The notes: a model not told the origin generated them from the sequence alone. Counted from the stretch's first letter, positions 11,105 to 23,690 are shown. The stretch: 64,000 nucleotides of DNA from Gnetum montanum (GCA_015680685.1 MNCI01024940.1:375172-439171), one strand, 5' to 3'. Numbers and translations are program-made.

Positions 11105-12235
11105 TAAGCTCTACACACTGGGCTATACGCTAGCTAGCGTATAGGCCAGCGTATGGTAAATTTTTTGCCCCAAAAATGAGCTAAAACATGCCATGATTGA
11201 GTATTTGGACTCCCTAGGACCTTCCCCAAGGGCTCTAATAGCTCTCAGCATTCTAAAAATCAAGTTTTGGGCCCTAAATGATGCATTTTCAAGTGTATAT
11301 GATGGGCACACCTTGGTATACGCTAGCCAGCGTGTAGCGTAGCGTATACCACCAAAAATGGCCCAAAATAGGCTCTAAAGAGTAATATTTTCACTTGTAA
11401 TTGACTCTTGTGGGTAGGGCAGCTATTGGGCATCATCATAGGCACCTAAGAATTAAGTTTTGACCTTGAAATGATGCATTTTCAAGTGTATACGTTGGGC
11501 ACACCTTGGTATACGCTGGCCAGCGTATACCACCAAAACAGGCCCAAAATAGGCACTAAAGAGCAATATTTTCACCTAGAATTGACTCTTACGGGTAGGG
11601 TACTATTGGGCATCATCACAAGAATCTGAGAATCAAGTTTTAACCATCAAATGATGCATTTTCGTGTGTATATGCTGGGTACACCCTGCTATACGCTGGC
11701 CAGCATATAGCCCAGCGTACACCACCAAAAATGGCCCAAAATAGGTCAAAGAGAAATGTTTTCACATAAAATCAACTCCTAGAGGTAGAAAAGCTATTGA
11801 GAATCATCACTAGCTCCTAAAGATCAAGTTTTGACCTTAAAATGATGCATTTTCATGTGTATACGCTGGGTACACCTTGCTATACGCTGGCTAGCGTATA
11901 GCCCAAAGTATACCACCATGAACAGGGTAAATCAGGCACTTTTGGGAAATTTTTCAACCTGGAATCGATCCTCAGGAAATGGAAAATAATCCTACAAGGT
12001 CATAGGATTCAATAAAACTTCAATTTTGGGCTTCCAGCAAGCCATTTTCACCTGTTTACGCTAAGCACACCTTGGTATACACTGGTCAATGTATAGCCCA
12101 GCGTACTCCACCAAAACAGGCCCGAAATTGCATCGAAATGAAGTCAAAATTGACATCCAAACACACTAGAGGATCGGTAACACTCAAGCATCAAGGGACA
12201 AGAACCAGTGTATAGATTCAGACATCCAACATGGT
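11105..12235. repeat. ~190-bp repeats with palindromes in the E2 5' LTR
   Basis: Copies are recognised by ATGATGCATTTTC at about 11,276, 11,471, 11,651 and 11,841, with a degenerate one near 12,043, giving spacing of roughly 180-200 bp. Each contains a version of the 20-bp perfect palindrome TATACGCTGGCCAGCGTATA, exact at 11,510-11,529. The same series is at about 19,340-20,470 in the 3' LTR. Confidence 0.85.
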
Positions 12236-12642
12236 AATTCATGAGGTGTACGCTGAGGTGTATGCTGAGATTGACGCTGAGGCTAACGCGGGCGTACACA
12301 CACTAGATGCCCAATCCCATATGCTGAATGCTATACGTGAATGCCAACACACGCTAGAGCATTTCAAGACATGTTGAGGCCAAAAATAATAGGCCAAAGC
12401 ATGGATCCAGAAGCTAGAGACATCATTGTTATTGTAGCATACAAATTCTTTTGTAAATTTTAAGTTTTTTGAGAGTTCCAAGCCTATACGTTGGGTGTTC
12501 ATACGCCAACGTGTACGCTACATGTTGTACAGTTGTAATGTATCCTACACTCAGTAAATGCAGCACCTATCTCTTGATCCAAATTTTTCTCACCTCATAG
12601 CCACTCATCTCCTTCCAGATCTGAATCTAACGCCCAAGATCT

Positions 12643-12650
12643 TATAAAAA
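12643..12650 (+). promoter_or_regulatory. TATA box of the E2 LTR
   Basis: TATAAAAA lies at the equivalent place in both LTRs (12,643 and ~20,896), about 400 bp downstream of the palindromic repeats. Conservation in both copies supports a core promoter role. Confidence 0.6.
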
Positions 12651-13223
12651 CCCCAATTTTTCACTAGATCAAGGTTCTCGATTTTTACAAACAGACACAA
12701 AAACTTGAATCTAGGACACTTAGAAAATCTGGGCATCAACCTCTACATGCTATGCATCAGAATTAGATGCTGCATTTCCCTGCAATCCAAAGCCTGCATC
12801 TTCCAACACCCGTCATTACCGACCAGGGCTAAACGTCTGCCTTGTGATCAATCCACAACTACATTTTGACCGGTGCACAGTGTAATCATTTTTCAATACA
12901 AAATAGTTTATATTTTGCCTAGATTTATTGCATTTTTCATTATTTTTCCAGTTTACATTTACATTCTTATTTACGTTATTGTGCCTATTTACATTACGAT
13001 TTACATTTAATGTGCATCATTTACACATAACCCAATGCATTGCAAAGTGAATACGTTGGGAAAGTCCTCGCTTGATCTGCATGTGGACCATTCAAGGCAC
13101 TCTGCCTTCATCCATTCCATCTTTCCCTCAAGTGAAGGTAGGGTCTTTTGTATTTTTTCTAAGGATCTCTTGGTGTTTGTTTCATTCCAGCCTTGCATCG
13201 ACGATTTTGGACGGTACAAAAAA

Positions 13224-13240
13224 TGGCACTAGAAGGATGG
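13224..13240 (+). other. Primer-binding site of E2
   Basis: TGGCACTAGAAGGATGG starts five bases after the 5' LTR end and matches the E1 site apart from three substitutions. The primer tRNA is not identified. Confidence 0.6.
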
Positions 13241-13253
13241 TCATTTTTCTCCT

Positions 13254-13509
13254 AGATCTACGTCTTTCTATCCCAGATCTACCATCTATGATTACAGATC
13301 TACACCCTGTGACTGTAGATTTGCATTTTTTTGTTGCAAATCTACACCCTATGACTGCAGATCTATGTTTTGTGACTACAGATCTACACCCTATGACTGT
13401 AGATCTACGTGTTGTGATTGCAGATCTGCATCCTGTGACTGTAGATCTGCATTTTGTGACTGCATATCTGCACCCTATGACTATAGATCTGTGTTTTTCT
13501 CTCTCATAT
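13254..13509 (+). repeat. 21-bp tandem repeat in the E2 leader
   Basis: About twelve units of AGATCTACACCCTATGACTGT and variants run in tandem just after the primer site. Most carry AGATCT. The length keeps frame, so it reads as a seven-residue repeat (DLHPMTV-like), but it precedes the gag ATG and is more likely leader RNA. Confidence 0.85.
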
Positions 13510-14014
13510 CTACGCCACATCCAGTGTTCATATGCTATTCACCTGTATACGCTGCATCTTTACTATTTTGTTTTGGCCAAAATTTTAATTTTTATAGTAT
13601 ACGCTATAGTTCACCTCCCCTATTGGCATTTGCACTTGCATTATATCCTTTTTATCATCTGTATATGCTGTGCACAGTTGGTATATGCTGTGACACCTGC
13701 TCATACGCTGCCACCACTGTGTATACACTAAGTGTAGTGTATATGCTGCCACCTATATGTTGTTCCAACACTTAGCCAAAGTTTCTCCCATTTATGCTCT
13801 ATACGTTGATGACACTTAGAAAATTTGTTGCTTACGTTGCAGTTTTTACACTTAGAAAATTTTTTGCTCATGCTACTATTTTTACACTTAGAAAACTTTT
13901 TTCTCACGCTGCTATTTTTACACTTAGAAAATTTTTTGCACACACTACACACTTAGCCTGAAATACACTTGGCACTTATTAGCCAGCATGTACGTTGCCC
14001 CATAACACATCACC
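13510..14014 (+). repeat. E2 leader: TATACGCTG motifs and 36-bp repeat
   Basis: Scattered TATACGCTG/TATATGCTG motifs, similar to those of the LTR, run to ~13,810. About four 36-bp units (CACTTAGAAAATTTTTTGCT plus a CATGCTACTATTTTTA-like half) follow at 13,813-13,945. The gag ATG is at 14,015. Confidence 0.75.
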
Positions 14015-17000
14015 ATGGAGTTATCTCAGAACTCTAACGCACACACCATCATAATCCTCACACAAGAACAATACAACTTTATCTGTGTGAAGATTCAGGC
14101 CAACCTTCCCCTTGACATCACAGAACAGAAGGCAAAATGAAACTATGAGTGCATATACATGGGCAGTCATGAATTCATCCCCTCTGTATATGACATCATC
14201 CCCCTTTTTGAGCCTCACCATTGACTCATCTCCCAGCTCCTTTTGGTAAGAAGCCAAAACTCATGGCAACCCACTGAGGAGCCCCAAAACCAACATGATG
14301 TAAATGACTTCGAGGCACAATCTAAAACTGAGGATTCATACCACACCCTCAGTCCTCGTGCCCATGTTAACCCATCATCCCACTTATGCATGGGACAAAA
14401 AATTCATCATTACGCATCAACGAGCACGCAAGCACTAGTGTCCAGACATGGATTACCCACATCCACGTCCATGCAGTACATACCACACGTGCAAACACAT
14501 GGGGCCCCTTTCATCACTTTTGCTCCACACATCCAGGTTGTCACTTCACAGTTTGTGGCTAGGCAAGAAACCATATCCCTTGTTCAAAAACCCACTCACT
14601 TCAATGTGCCACACCTTGCTACCACAAGTCCGAACGTTGCTCCATAGTAGCAACTAATGACACAATCTCCCCAAACAACTAATCTTCCTACCGTTCAATA
14701 TTTGGTAGAAGCAAAACAATGGATGCAAGGGTTAGCTGATGAGGTAAAGCATCTCAAGACTACCAACATCGAAGCAGTTAAAGTACTGGACTTCTACCAC
14801 GGTGATCCAATTAACTCTTTAGTGCCATTGTTAGCTTTACCTAAGGGAATCACACTACCCCAGTTAACCAAGTACAATGGCAAGGGAGACCCAAACACTC
14901 ACTTGGTCATGTTCTGGTCAGAGACTCTATTGCTTCAAGCTTAACCCCATGAAATCTTGTGTGTGTTCGCTATGTCCTTAATGGGCGTAGCCTGAGATTA
15001 GTACCAAGCCCTGCCATGTAACTCCATATCCTCTCTTGAAGATCTATTACACCAGTTTGTTACCAGGTTTAAGTACAACCTGAAGCCTGAAGCAACACTA
15101 GACACTCTGATAAAGGTGAAACAAGCACCACTAGAGCCTATGTAGAAGTTCATTCAACGATGGAGTGCAGCCCTTAATGAACTTTATGAGCCCATCCATG
15201 AAACGTATTTGCTTACGATTCTAAAAGAAGTCGTGAATGACTTCGTTAAGTCAAAACTGTACTACCTAAGCACTCAAATGTTGAGCCAAGCGTTCACACA
15301 GATCATGAACATAGAACAATATGCACAAACCAGCAATGATCCTACCTATGTGTCTTACAAAAATGAACATGTTTCCAAGAAAAAGGCAACATCACCAATT
15401 GTAGCCACAAGTACAAAAACCACAAACAATAGTACCAACCTGACCACAACAAAAACAACCACATCGTAGCCCAAATTTCAATGCAAGGATCGCTCTAAGT
15501 ACATGTTGCTACCCACACAACCTTCTGAACTACTAGAGAAACTCCTCAAAACCAAGCAAATCCAATACAAACAAGTGGCAAAGAATGCCCACCGAAGATA
15601 CAATAGGTACTGCAAGCTACTAAGGAACCCCACCTTAGTAGTGCCAAACAAGCCCTCGATCCCATGACACTTCAAGTTAGATCAATTTTGTCACTACCGC
15701 CAAATGTCTTATCACAATACCAACAACTATCCTGCCTTACAGGATGATCTTTAGACAATCATAGAACGAGGCCAACTCAACATCAACACTCTAAGTCAAC
15801 CTAGCACAAATGATGCCTCCTATGTCATAAACTCTATTGGCATAGATAGTAAGCCTAAACCTGTGTACCAACCTTTTTTGATCCATGTGCCTCCCAGAAA
15901 GGCAAAAATCCCCTCCGCCTCCATGAGCAAGGGACCTCCCATCATCATCAAGGTGCCACCTAGAGCACCGACAACACCTTTTGTGGTCAAAGTACCACCG
16001 CAATCGTCCGCTAAGACGTTAAACTGGCATGATACACCGACCACAACCGCAAAGAAACCTTTCATCATTTAGGTGCCACAACAAGCTAGTCAAACAACAA
16101 TGACACCTCCCAAACTACCATTTTTCATAAAGGTGCCACCACACGATGGCCCCTCACCTACCCAGAGCCCAACCATAGGCAATGTCTCAACCTCTTCTCC
16201 CTCAAGAGTCAACCTTGCCAACAACATGGGTAAGCCTACCAAATGGTAGTAGAAGAAGAAAAACGAACAATGAACAACATCCACAGTAGAAGAAAATGCC
16301 ACACCTAGTACATAGCAACCGAATGCTGGGAGCCCTACCCCTAATCCCAAACAAACCAGGCCCAAGCCTTTGACCCATATAGAGGCAACCAACACAACGG
16401 CAAATAACACGGACTTTGTAGCTACATTGGCCTAGGTGAAACAAATGCTCAAACAAAAGAATACAACCATGAGCTTGTACGACCTAGTCATGATATCATC
16501 AGCCCATCATGAAGCCTTAGCGCAAACGTTAGCATCCATTCCTATTACAGAGGACATCCCTGCTAACATGGAATCCATCCATGCAATGATTTCACAACAC
16601 ACACCACAAGGATTAGGTTCAAATACCCTAACCTTCTGTGATGATGTAGTTAAAGTCAACCCCAAATGAGGGCAGGTCACAACAGCTCCATTTTCCATTA
16701 GCGTATGTGTTGGACAATGTACCATTCGCAGAGTGCATGTTGATGATGGCGTGACAACAAACATAGTTCTATACTTCGTCATCGACAAACTAGGCATGGC
16801 AGACAAGATCATTCCAACAAAAATCACATGTCTATAATCCTTCAACAGATCATGTGTCATAGTCAAGGGCACAATTAAGCTAGCCTTCGTGGTAGGTGAA
16901 CAATTCCCCACCAGCGTGGAATTCACTGTCATAGAAGAGATGCCCAGTTTCAACATGATTCTTGGCAGACCTTGGCTAGTGCAACAATGAGCTATTTCCT

Positions 17001-17434
17001 CACCGATACTTCAAGAAATCCACCTTTCAGACGAAGGTGGAAAAGTCATTATACATGGCGACAACAGTCCCTTTCAAGCTGACCACAACATAGACATGTC
17101 ACGGGTCTTGAAAGAGAAGCCTCTTGATGCAACACACACGACAACAAATGCAACACCTAGAGCCAAAATGCCAGGACGAGTGGCCACCAATATAGTATTT
17201 AGAGCTAAAATGCCCAAATGAGTGGTGAAAACCATAAGCCTCCCAGTGGAGCCTAAGCCTAAAATCCTTCCAAAACCACATCTGGTTAGGAGACAACCAC
17301 ACGATCAAAGCACCCCTGCTACCAAAAACAAGCTGGATCTCCACACACTCTTCACATTCTTTCATGATGCATATGTCATGTTCATTTGTATTGTACTAGC
17401 TTACACATTCTCTCATGGCCCGAAAAGGCCTTAA
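14015..17434 (+). pseudogene. Decayed gag-protease polyprotein of E2
   Basis: One frame from ATG 14,015 to the stop at 17,434 covers gag and protease with scattered in-frame stops and no clear frameshift. The gag core is at 14,800-15,410 (LPKGITLPQLTKYNGKGDPN; FKYNLKPEATLD), colinear with the E1 gag. The zinc-knuckle position near 15,690 has lost its cysteine pattern. A Pro/Lys-rich linker follows (15,860-16,430). The protease lies at about 16,690-17,000 with DDG at 16,742-16,750 and the LGRPW motif. A basic/Pro-rich tail ends in AYTFSHGPKRP. The gag layout and capsid signature are Tat/Ogre-like. The missing pol looks original, since gag-protease runs into a long 3' region inside intact LTRs. 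Confidence 0.88.
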
Positions 17435-19125
17435 ACTACCACCTTTTCACATTGTTTTCTATTTACTTGTGCATTTTAGTTCATGTTTTCTATAGTTTCT
17501 ATTTAACATTGGTTTCTGTAGTTGCTTTTATTTACAGGATCATATGGGTGCATACACATGCATCCACACCAACAATCCTGGCATCATGACTTAAAACTGA
17601 TACCACACATCATCCTAGCATCATGATGGTAAAATGATACCACAAACTCGTCCTAGCATCATGATGGTAAATTGACACCACCAGTCACACTCATAACACA
17701 CACTATTGTCCTGGCATCATGATGGTCAAATGATACCACAAAGCATCCAGTATGACATTAAATTACCACAGTTTTGTCCACCAGAGTCTGCTAAGACTAT
17801 AAACTAGCTTACCTCTTCATAGTCTGCCACGACTATAAACTAGCATCGCACCATCCACTACGACGACAAACTGGCAACATCCAATGGGTTATGATGTAAA
17901 AATAACCCATGACAGTCTCCTAAGACTATAAACTAGAAAGATCATCTCTGGCACATTCATTTGCTACTGTAATTCATGACATTTCTTTATCAATGCCTAC
18001 CTCATCATTCATCACATCGGCTCTGACAACACTATTGCTGCTCATTTTTTTTGCCTTAAGTTTCACATGATGCCTCCATTTGCATCAGCCACATTCGTGT
18101 CTAAAGTGTTTGCTAAGTCATTCACTTGTGGTTTTCTTGTCTTCTTGGAGAGTTGTGTTTGCAGGATGACACCCAGTGGTGCTCATACATGGATACACTT
18201 CATCACAGTGACAAGGTACCACATTGTTTCTGATGCATGCAACCAGGTTAATCAATCTGTTCAAAAGTACATTCCCAGTTCTCGATACATTCTCCATTTC
18301 CCCAACACCCTCATTCCCTTTCCTACCCAATTATAGTTCCCAGATACACCCAGTACACCCCAAGAATTTGAGCACACTGTTGCACGCTACGACACTCTCA
18401 AGAAGTCGTAACACACAACACGACACATGACCATGAGTGCAAAATTGATAGAAAGCTCTTTCCAAAAACAAGAAGTTTACATTTTTTCCAAAAAAAAGAA
18501 GAAAAAGAAAAAGAAAAAGAAAAATAAAAGATCAAAGATCAAAGAGAAAAATAAACCACAAGACCCTTGGCACTTCCCATACAAGCCCCAGGAGGGAAGG
18601 CAGTTGTCTTGGAAAGAACCGTTTCTGTCTCACACCATCATGTTTCACCTCACTGCATGGCTTTGGCTATTGGACAATGGATTTCCCTAAACCTAACACA
18701 AGGGTCCTATTTCTCCAAAGAACACATAACCTCATCATGTGACTTTGGTTATTATAATAAGTTCTCTTAAACCTGATACGAGAGTCTTGTTCCTCCAAAG
18801 GACGCACACCTCATGCCGTGGTCCCAAGTCTGCCAAATACTGGCTATTGACAAGGACCAACATGAGTCGTTAGCATAGATGAACACTCCTCTCCCATACC
18901 AGCATAATCCCTTGATCAATTTCCAATCCCACAGTTGCAAACATCTCCCCTAGACATCATCTCGAAACTTCATTTCCAAATCCCAAGTACTTCTGAACAC
19001 GGTGCGATGACATTTGGCCAAGTGCCAAAGGACAATGTTTGCTACTAGTTTGCTTATAGTGTTTTCAACTTCTTTGTCAACACCTCTTGGGTCGATTCCT
19101 CCAAGAGTCAACAAAGAGAAGCTAA
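17435..19125 (+). other. 3' non-coding region of E2 with short tandem repeats
   Basis: No protein-coding signal is seen. At 17,565-17,745 a ~42-bp motif containing CCTAGCATCATGATGGTAAA and TGATACCACA recurs about four times. At 17,785-17,940 GACTATAAACTAGC-type motifs recur three times. An A/G-rich run (AAGAAAAAGAAAAAG) is at 18,490-18,535. Tat-lineage 3' regions are known to be variable and prone to tandem repeats. Confidence 0.7.
19113..19121 (+). other. Polypurine tract of E2
   Basis: AAAGAGAAG ends four bases before the 3' LTR start (TGAAACACC at 19,126), the position expected for the plus-strand primer. Confidence 0.6.
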
Positions 19126-21471
19126 TGAAACACCACAAAAATTTTGGCTAACACTTGTAGACAAAAATTGAGCTAAGTCATGTTGGTCCCCGGCATGACC
19201 AAGCTTGAAAGCCTAAAAAATAGCATCAAACGAAGCATAATTCAACAAGAAAGAGTTCCTTGGGACCCATAAGTGACTACATCAGCATCCTACATCAGGA
19301 ATTTCATGTTTTGGGTTCAAAATAATTGGATTTGACCAAGTATATGGTCTACACGCTGCGCTATACGCTGGCCAGCGTACAGGCCAGCGTATGGCAAATT
19401 TTGGGCCCCAAAAATGAGCCAGAACATGCCAGGATTGAGCGTCTGGACCCCCTAGGACCTTCTCCAATGTCCCCAGCAGCTTTCAACCTTTTGAAAATCA
19501 AATTTTGGGCCCCAAATGATGCATTTTCAAGTGTATACGCTGGGCACACCTTGGTATAAGCTAGCCAGCATATAGCCTAGCATATACCACCAAAAATAGC
19601 CCAAAATAGGCACTAAAGAGAAATATTTACACCTAGAATTAACTCCTGGGGGTAGGAAAATTATTGGGCATCATCCCAGGTACCTGAGAATCTATTTTTA
19701 ACCTTCAAATGATGCATTTTCAAGTGTATATGCGAGGCACACCTTGGTATACACTGGCCAGCGTATACCTCATCGTATACCACCAAAAACGGCCCAAAAC
19801 AGGCACTAAAGAGTAATATTTTCACTTTGAATTGACTCCTACAGGTAGGGAAACTATTCGGCATCATCATAGGTCCTTGAGAATCAATTTTTGACCTTGA
19901 AATGATGCATTTTCATATGTATACACTGGGTACATCCTACTATATGCTAGCCAACGTATAGCCCAGCGTACACCACCAAAAACGGCCCAAAATAGGCATC
20001 AAAGAGAACGATTTTCACATAAAATCAACTTTTGGAGGTAGGAAAACTGTTGAGCATCATCACTAGCCCCTAAAGATCAATTTTTGACCTTGAAATGATT
20101 CATTTTCATGTCTATACGCTGGGTACACCTTGCTATACGTTGGCCAACATATAGCCTAGAGTATACCACCATGAACGGGGCAAATCAGGCACTTTTGGGC
20201 AAGTTTTCAACCTATAATCAATCCTCAAGACATGGGAAATAATCCTACAAGGTCACAAGCTTCAAAAAAACTTCAATTTTTGGCTTCCAGGTAGCCATTT
20301 GCACCAGTTTACGTTGAGCACACCTTGGTATATGCTGGTCAGCTTATAGCCCAGCGTACACCACCAAAATAGGTCCGAAACTACATCAAAATGAACTCAA
20401 AATTAGCATCCAGACACACTGGAGGAGTGGAAGCACTTAGAAATCAAAGGATAAGAACCAGCATACAATGTCAAACATCCAACATGGCAATTCATGAGGT
20501 GTACACTGAGGTGTACGCTGAGATTAGCACTGAGGCTGACGCTAGCATACATACACTAGATGCCCAATCCCATACGCTGAATGTTGTATGCGGATGCCAA
20601 CACATACCAGAGCATTTCAAGACATGCTGAGGTAAAAAATAGTAGGCTAGAGCATGGATCCAGAAGCTAGAGACATCATTCTTATTGTAACATACAAATT
20701 ATTTTATAAGTTTTAAGTTTTTTGAGCGTTCCAAGCCTATACACTGGGTGTTCATATGCCAGCATGTACATTACACGCTGTATAGTTGTAATGTATCCTG
20801 CACTTGGTCAATGCACCACCTATCTTACGATCCAAATTTTTCTCACCTCACAGCCACTCATCTCCTTCCAGATCTGAATCTAACACCCAGGATCCTATAA
20901 AAACCCCAATTTTTCACTAGATCAAGGTTCATGATTTTTACAAACAGACAAAAAAATTGGAATCTAGGATATGTAGCAAATCTAGGCATCAACCTCTATA
21001 CACTAGGCATTAGACTTGGATGCTACATTTCCTTGCGACCCAAAACTTACATCTTCCAACACCCATCATCACTCACCGAGGCTAAACGTCTGCCTTGTGA
21101 TCAATCCACAACTACGTTTTGACCAGTGCACACTGTAATCATTTTTCAATACAAAATAGTTTACATTTTTCCCAGATTTATTGTAGTTTTCTTTTTTTCT
21201 TCAGTTTACATTTACATTCCCATTTACGTTATTGTGATTTTTTATGTTACAGTTTACGTTTAATGTGCATCGTTTAAGCATAACCTAATGCATTGCAAAG
21301 TGTGTGTGTTGGGGAAGTCATCGTTTGATCTACGTGCGGACCATTTAAAGCACTCTACCTTCATCCATTCTAGCTTGCCCTCAAGCAAAGGTAGGATCTT
21401 CTATATTTCTTTCAAGGATCTCTTAGTGTTTGTTTCATTCTAGCCTTGCACCAATGATTTCAAATAGTACA
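19126..21471 (+). repeat. 3' LTR of E2
   Basis: Colinear with 10,888-13,218: the same start, the same ~190-bp repeat series (ATGATGCATTTTC at ~19,517, 19,709, 19,900, degenerate at ~20,096), the TATA box at ~20,896 and the TACA end at 21,471. Differences are mostly C/T and G/A, including many CG to TG/CA. Confidence 0.9.
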
Positions 21472-23690
21472 ATGCTCTCCAAAAGAATGCTCTCAACAAG
21501 GGTGCTCTTGAGGAGAACACTCTCACATGCATAACACAAGGTGCTATCAAGGAGAATGCTCTACGGGAGGTTAATCTAAGGGAAAGAACTCTCTGGGAGG
21601 GCATCCTCTAGGAACAAGCTCTCAATGAGAGCACTCTCAAGGGCATCCTCCAAGAGGGGAACACTCTTTGAAAGGTTACTCTAATGAAGGATGCCCTCAA
21701 GGAGGGTGCTTTGATAGAGAATGTTCTTAATGAGGATGCTCTCAAGGAGGGCATCCTCAAGGAGATCACTCTCAAGGATGGCATTCTCAGGGAGGGCACT
21801 CTTAGGAAGGCCACACTATAGAAGAACACTCTCAATGAGGGCACTCTCGAGGTGAACACTCTCACATGCATAATGCAAGCTTCTCTCATGAACAACACTC
21901 TCATGGAGGGTTCTCTCAAGGAGAAGGCTCTCATGGAGGCTGCTTCAACAAAGGTTGCTCTGAGGAAGAACACTCTCAGGGAGGGTGCTCTCAAGCAGGG
22001 CACTCTTCAACAAAATAATCTTAACAAGGGTGTTCCAAGGAGAACACTCCCAGTGAGGACCCTCTCAAAGAGAACACTCTTCAGAAGGCCACTCTAATGA
22101 AGCATGATCTCAAGGAGGGCGTTCTCACGTAGAACACTCTCAAGGAGGGCATCCCTAGGGAGATAGATCTCAAGGAGGGCATTCTAATGCAGGTACCTAT
22201 CGAAGAGAAAAATTTCAACAAGGGCGCACTCCCAAAGAGAATGCTCTCACTTGTGTAAAAAAAAGTGCTCCCAAGGAGAATACTCTGAGGGAGGTCACTC
22301 TAAAGGAGAGCACTCTCTGAGAGAATGCTCTTAGAAAGGGCACTCTCTGAGAGAACACTCTCAAGAAGAGCACTCTTTGAGAAAATGCTCTTAATGAGGA
22401 TGCTCTCGAGGAGAACACTCTCATGTATGTAGTAGAAGGCACTCTCAGAGAGGGTGCTCTTAAGGAGAACACTCTTAGGGAGGGTGCTCTTAAGGAGGAT
22501 GTTCTTGAGGAGGGCACCCTCAAGGAGACCATTCTCAGGGAGGGTACTCTTCAAGAGAACACTCTCAATGAGGGCACTCTATGGAAAACACTCCCAGTGA
22601 GGATCCTCTCAAAGAGAATGCTCTTTATGAGGCTACTCTAATGAAGGATGATCTCAAGGAGAAAACTCTCGAGGAGGGCTATTTCATGTAGAATGCTCTT
22701 AAAGAGAATGATCTCAAGGAGGGCATCCCTAGGGGGACAGATCTCAAGGAGGGAATTCTAATGGAGGTAGCTCTTCAAGAGAATAATCTTAACAAAGGCA
22801 CTCCCAAGAGGAACATTCTCATGTGCATAAAAAAAGTGCTCTTAATGAGAATGCTCTGAGGGAGAGTTCTCTCTAAGAGAATACTCTTAAGAAGGGCACT
22901 CTTCAAGATAATGCTCTCAAGAAGGTTGGTCTCTAAGAGTATGCTCTCAATGAGGATGCTCTCAAGGAGAACATTCTCACATGAGTAGTAGAAGGCACTT
23001 TTGGATAGGGTGCTCTCATGGAGAATGCTCTCAGGGAGGGTGTCCTTAAGGAGGATGCTCTCGAGGAGGGTGTCCTTAGGGAGATTGTTCTTAGGGATGG
23101 AACTCTCCAAGAGAACACTCTCAATGAGGGTGCTCTCAAGAAGAACACTCTCATGTGCATAGCACAAGGTGCTCTCAGGAAGGGAGCTCTCAAGGAGAAT
23201 GCTCTCATGTGTAGAGCGTAAGATGCTCTCAGGGAGAACACTATCAGTGAGAATGCCCTCTAAGAGAACATTCTCATGGAGGATGCTCCCAAAGAGAGTG
23301 CACACATGTTGAGCATGCTCATGGAGGGTGCTCTCAAGGAGAACACTCTCACAGAGGCCACTTTAATAGAGGGCCCTCTTAGGGAGAATGCTCTCTAGGG
23401 GAATGATCTCAAGGAGGGCACTCTCTGGGAGAATGTTCTCAACGAGGGTGCTCCAAGGAGAATGCTCTTGATGAGGGTGCTCTCAAGGAGAATGCTCTCT
23501 GGAAGGCTAGTCTAATAGAGGGCACTATCAAGGAGAACGCTCTTAGGGAGGGTGCTCTCATGGGAGGCACTATCATGGAGAATGCTCTTAAGGAGGATGC
23601 TCTTGAGGAGGGCATCCTTAGGGAGACCATTCTCAGGATGGAAGTTCTTATGGAAGGGCACTCTTAGAAAGGGTGCTCTTCTGAGAGAGC
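21472..23690 (+). repeat. 15-bp minisatellite, block 2
   Basis: Direct continuation of 8,304-10,887 across the E2 insertion, with the same unit, orientation and CTCACATGCATAAYRCAAGG interruptions. The first bases after E2 resume the array in phase with the left side once five bases are counted as the duplicated target. Confidence 0.95.

Larger units (their letters stand above)
10888..13218 (+). repeat. 5' LTR of E2
   Basis: The LTR begins TGAAACACC and ends GGTACA. It holds about five ~190-bp internal repeats rich in TATACGCTGG motifs (11,105-12,235), a TATA box at 12,643 and a T-rich R/U5 region. Its homologue is 19,126-21,471. Confidence 0.9.
10888..21471 (+). mobile_element. E2: full-length non-autonomous Tat-like LTR retrotransposon
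   Basis: Two ~2.33-kb direct repeats (10,888-13,218 and 19,126-21,471) both start TGAAACACCACAAAAATTTT and end near TACA. They flank a 5.9-kb interior. The interior has a primer site, a leader with tandem repeats, one gag-protease frame, a long 3' non-coding region and a purine tract. There is no reverse transcriptase, RNase H or integrase, so mobility would have needed another element. Flanks are GCACT (10,883-10,887) and ATGCT (21,472-21,476), which fit a 5-bp target duplication with three transitions. The LTRs look roughly 85-90% identical by eye (not computed). Confidence 0.9.

Noticed and set aside
13072-13731. 219-codon frame with DLHPMTVDL repeats
   Set aside because: It is the 21-bp leader repeat of E2 read in one open phase. 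It precedes the gag ATG and continues into non-coding leader.
17435-19125. Possible hidden RT or integrase in E2 after protease
   Set aside because: Reading all three plus frames shows none of the RT (GYNQI, PFGL, MDD) or integrase (HHCC) motifs that are easily seen in E7.
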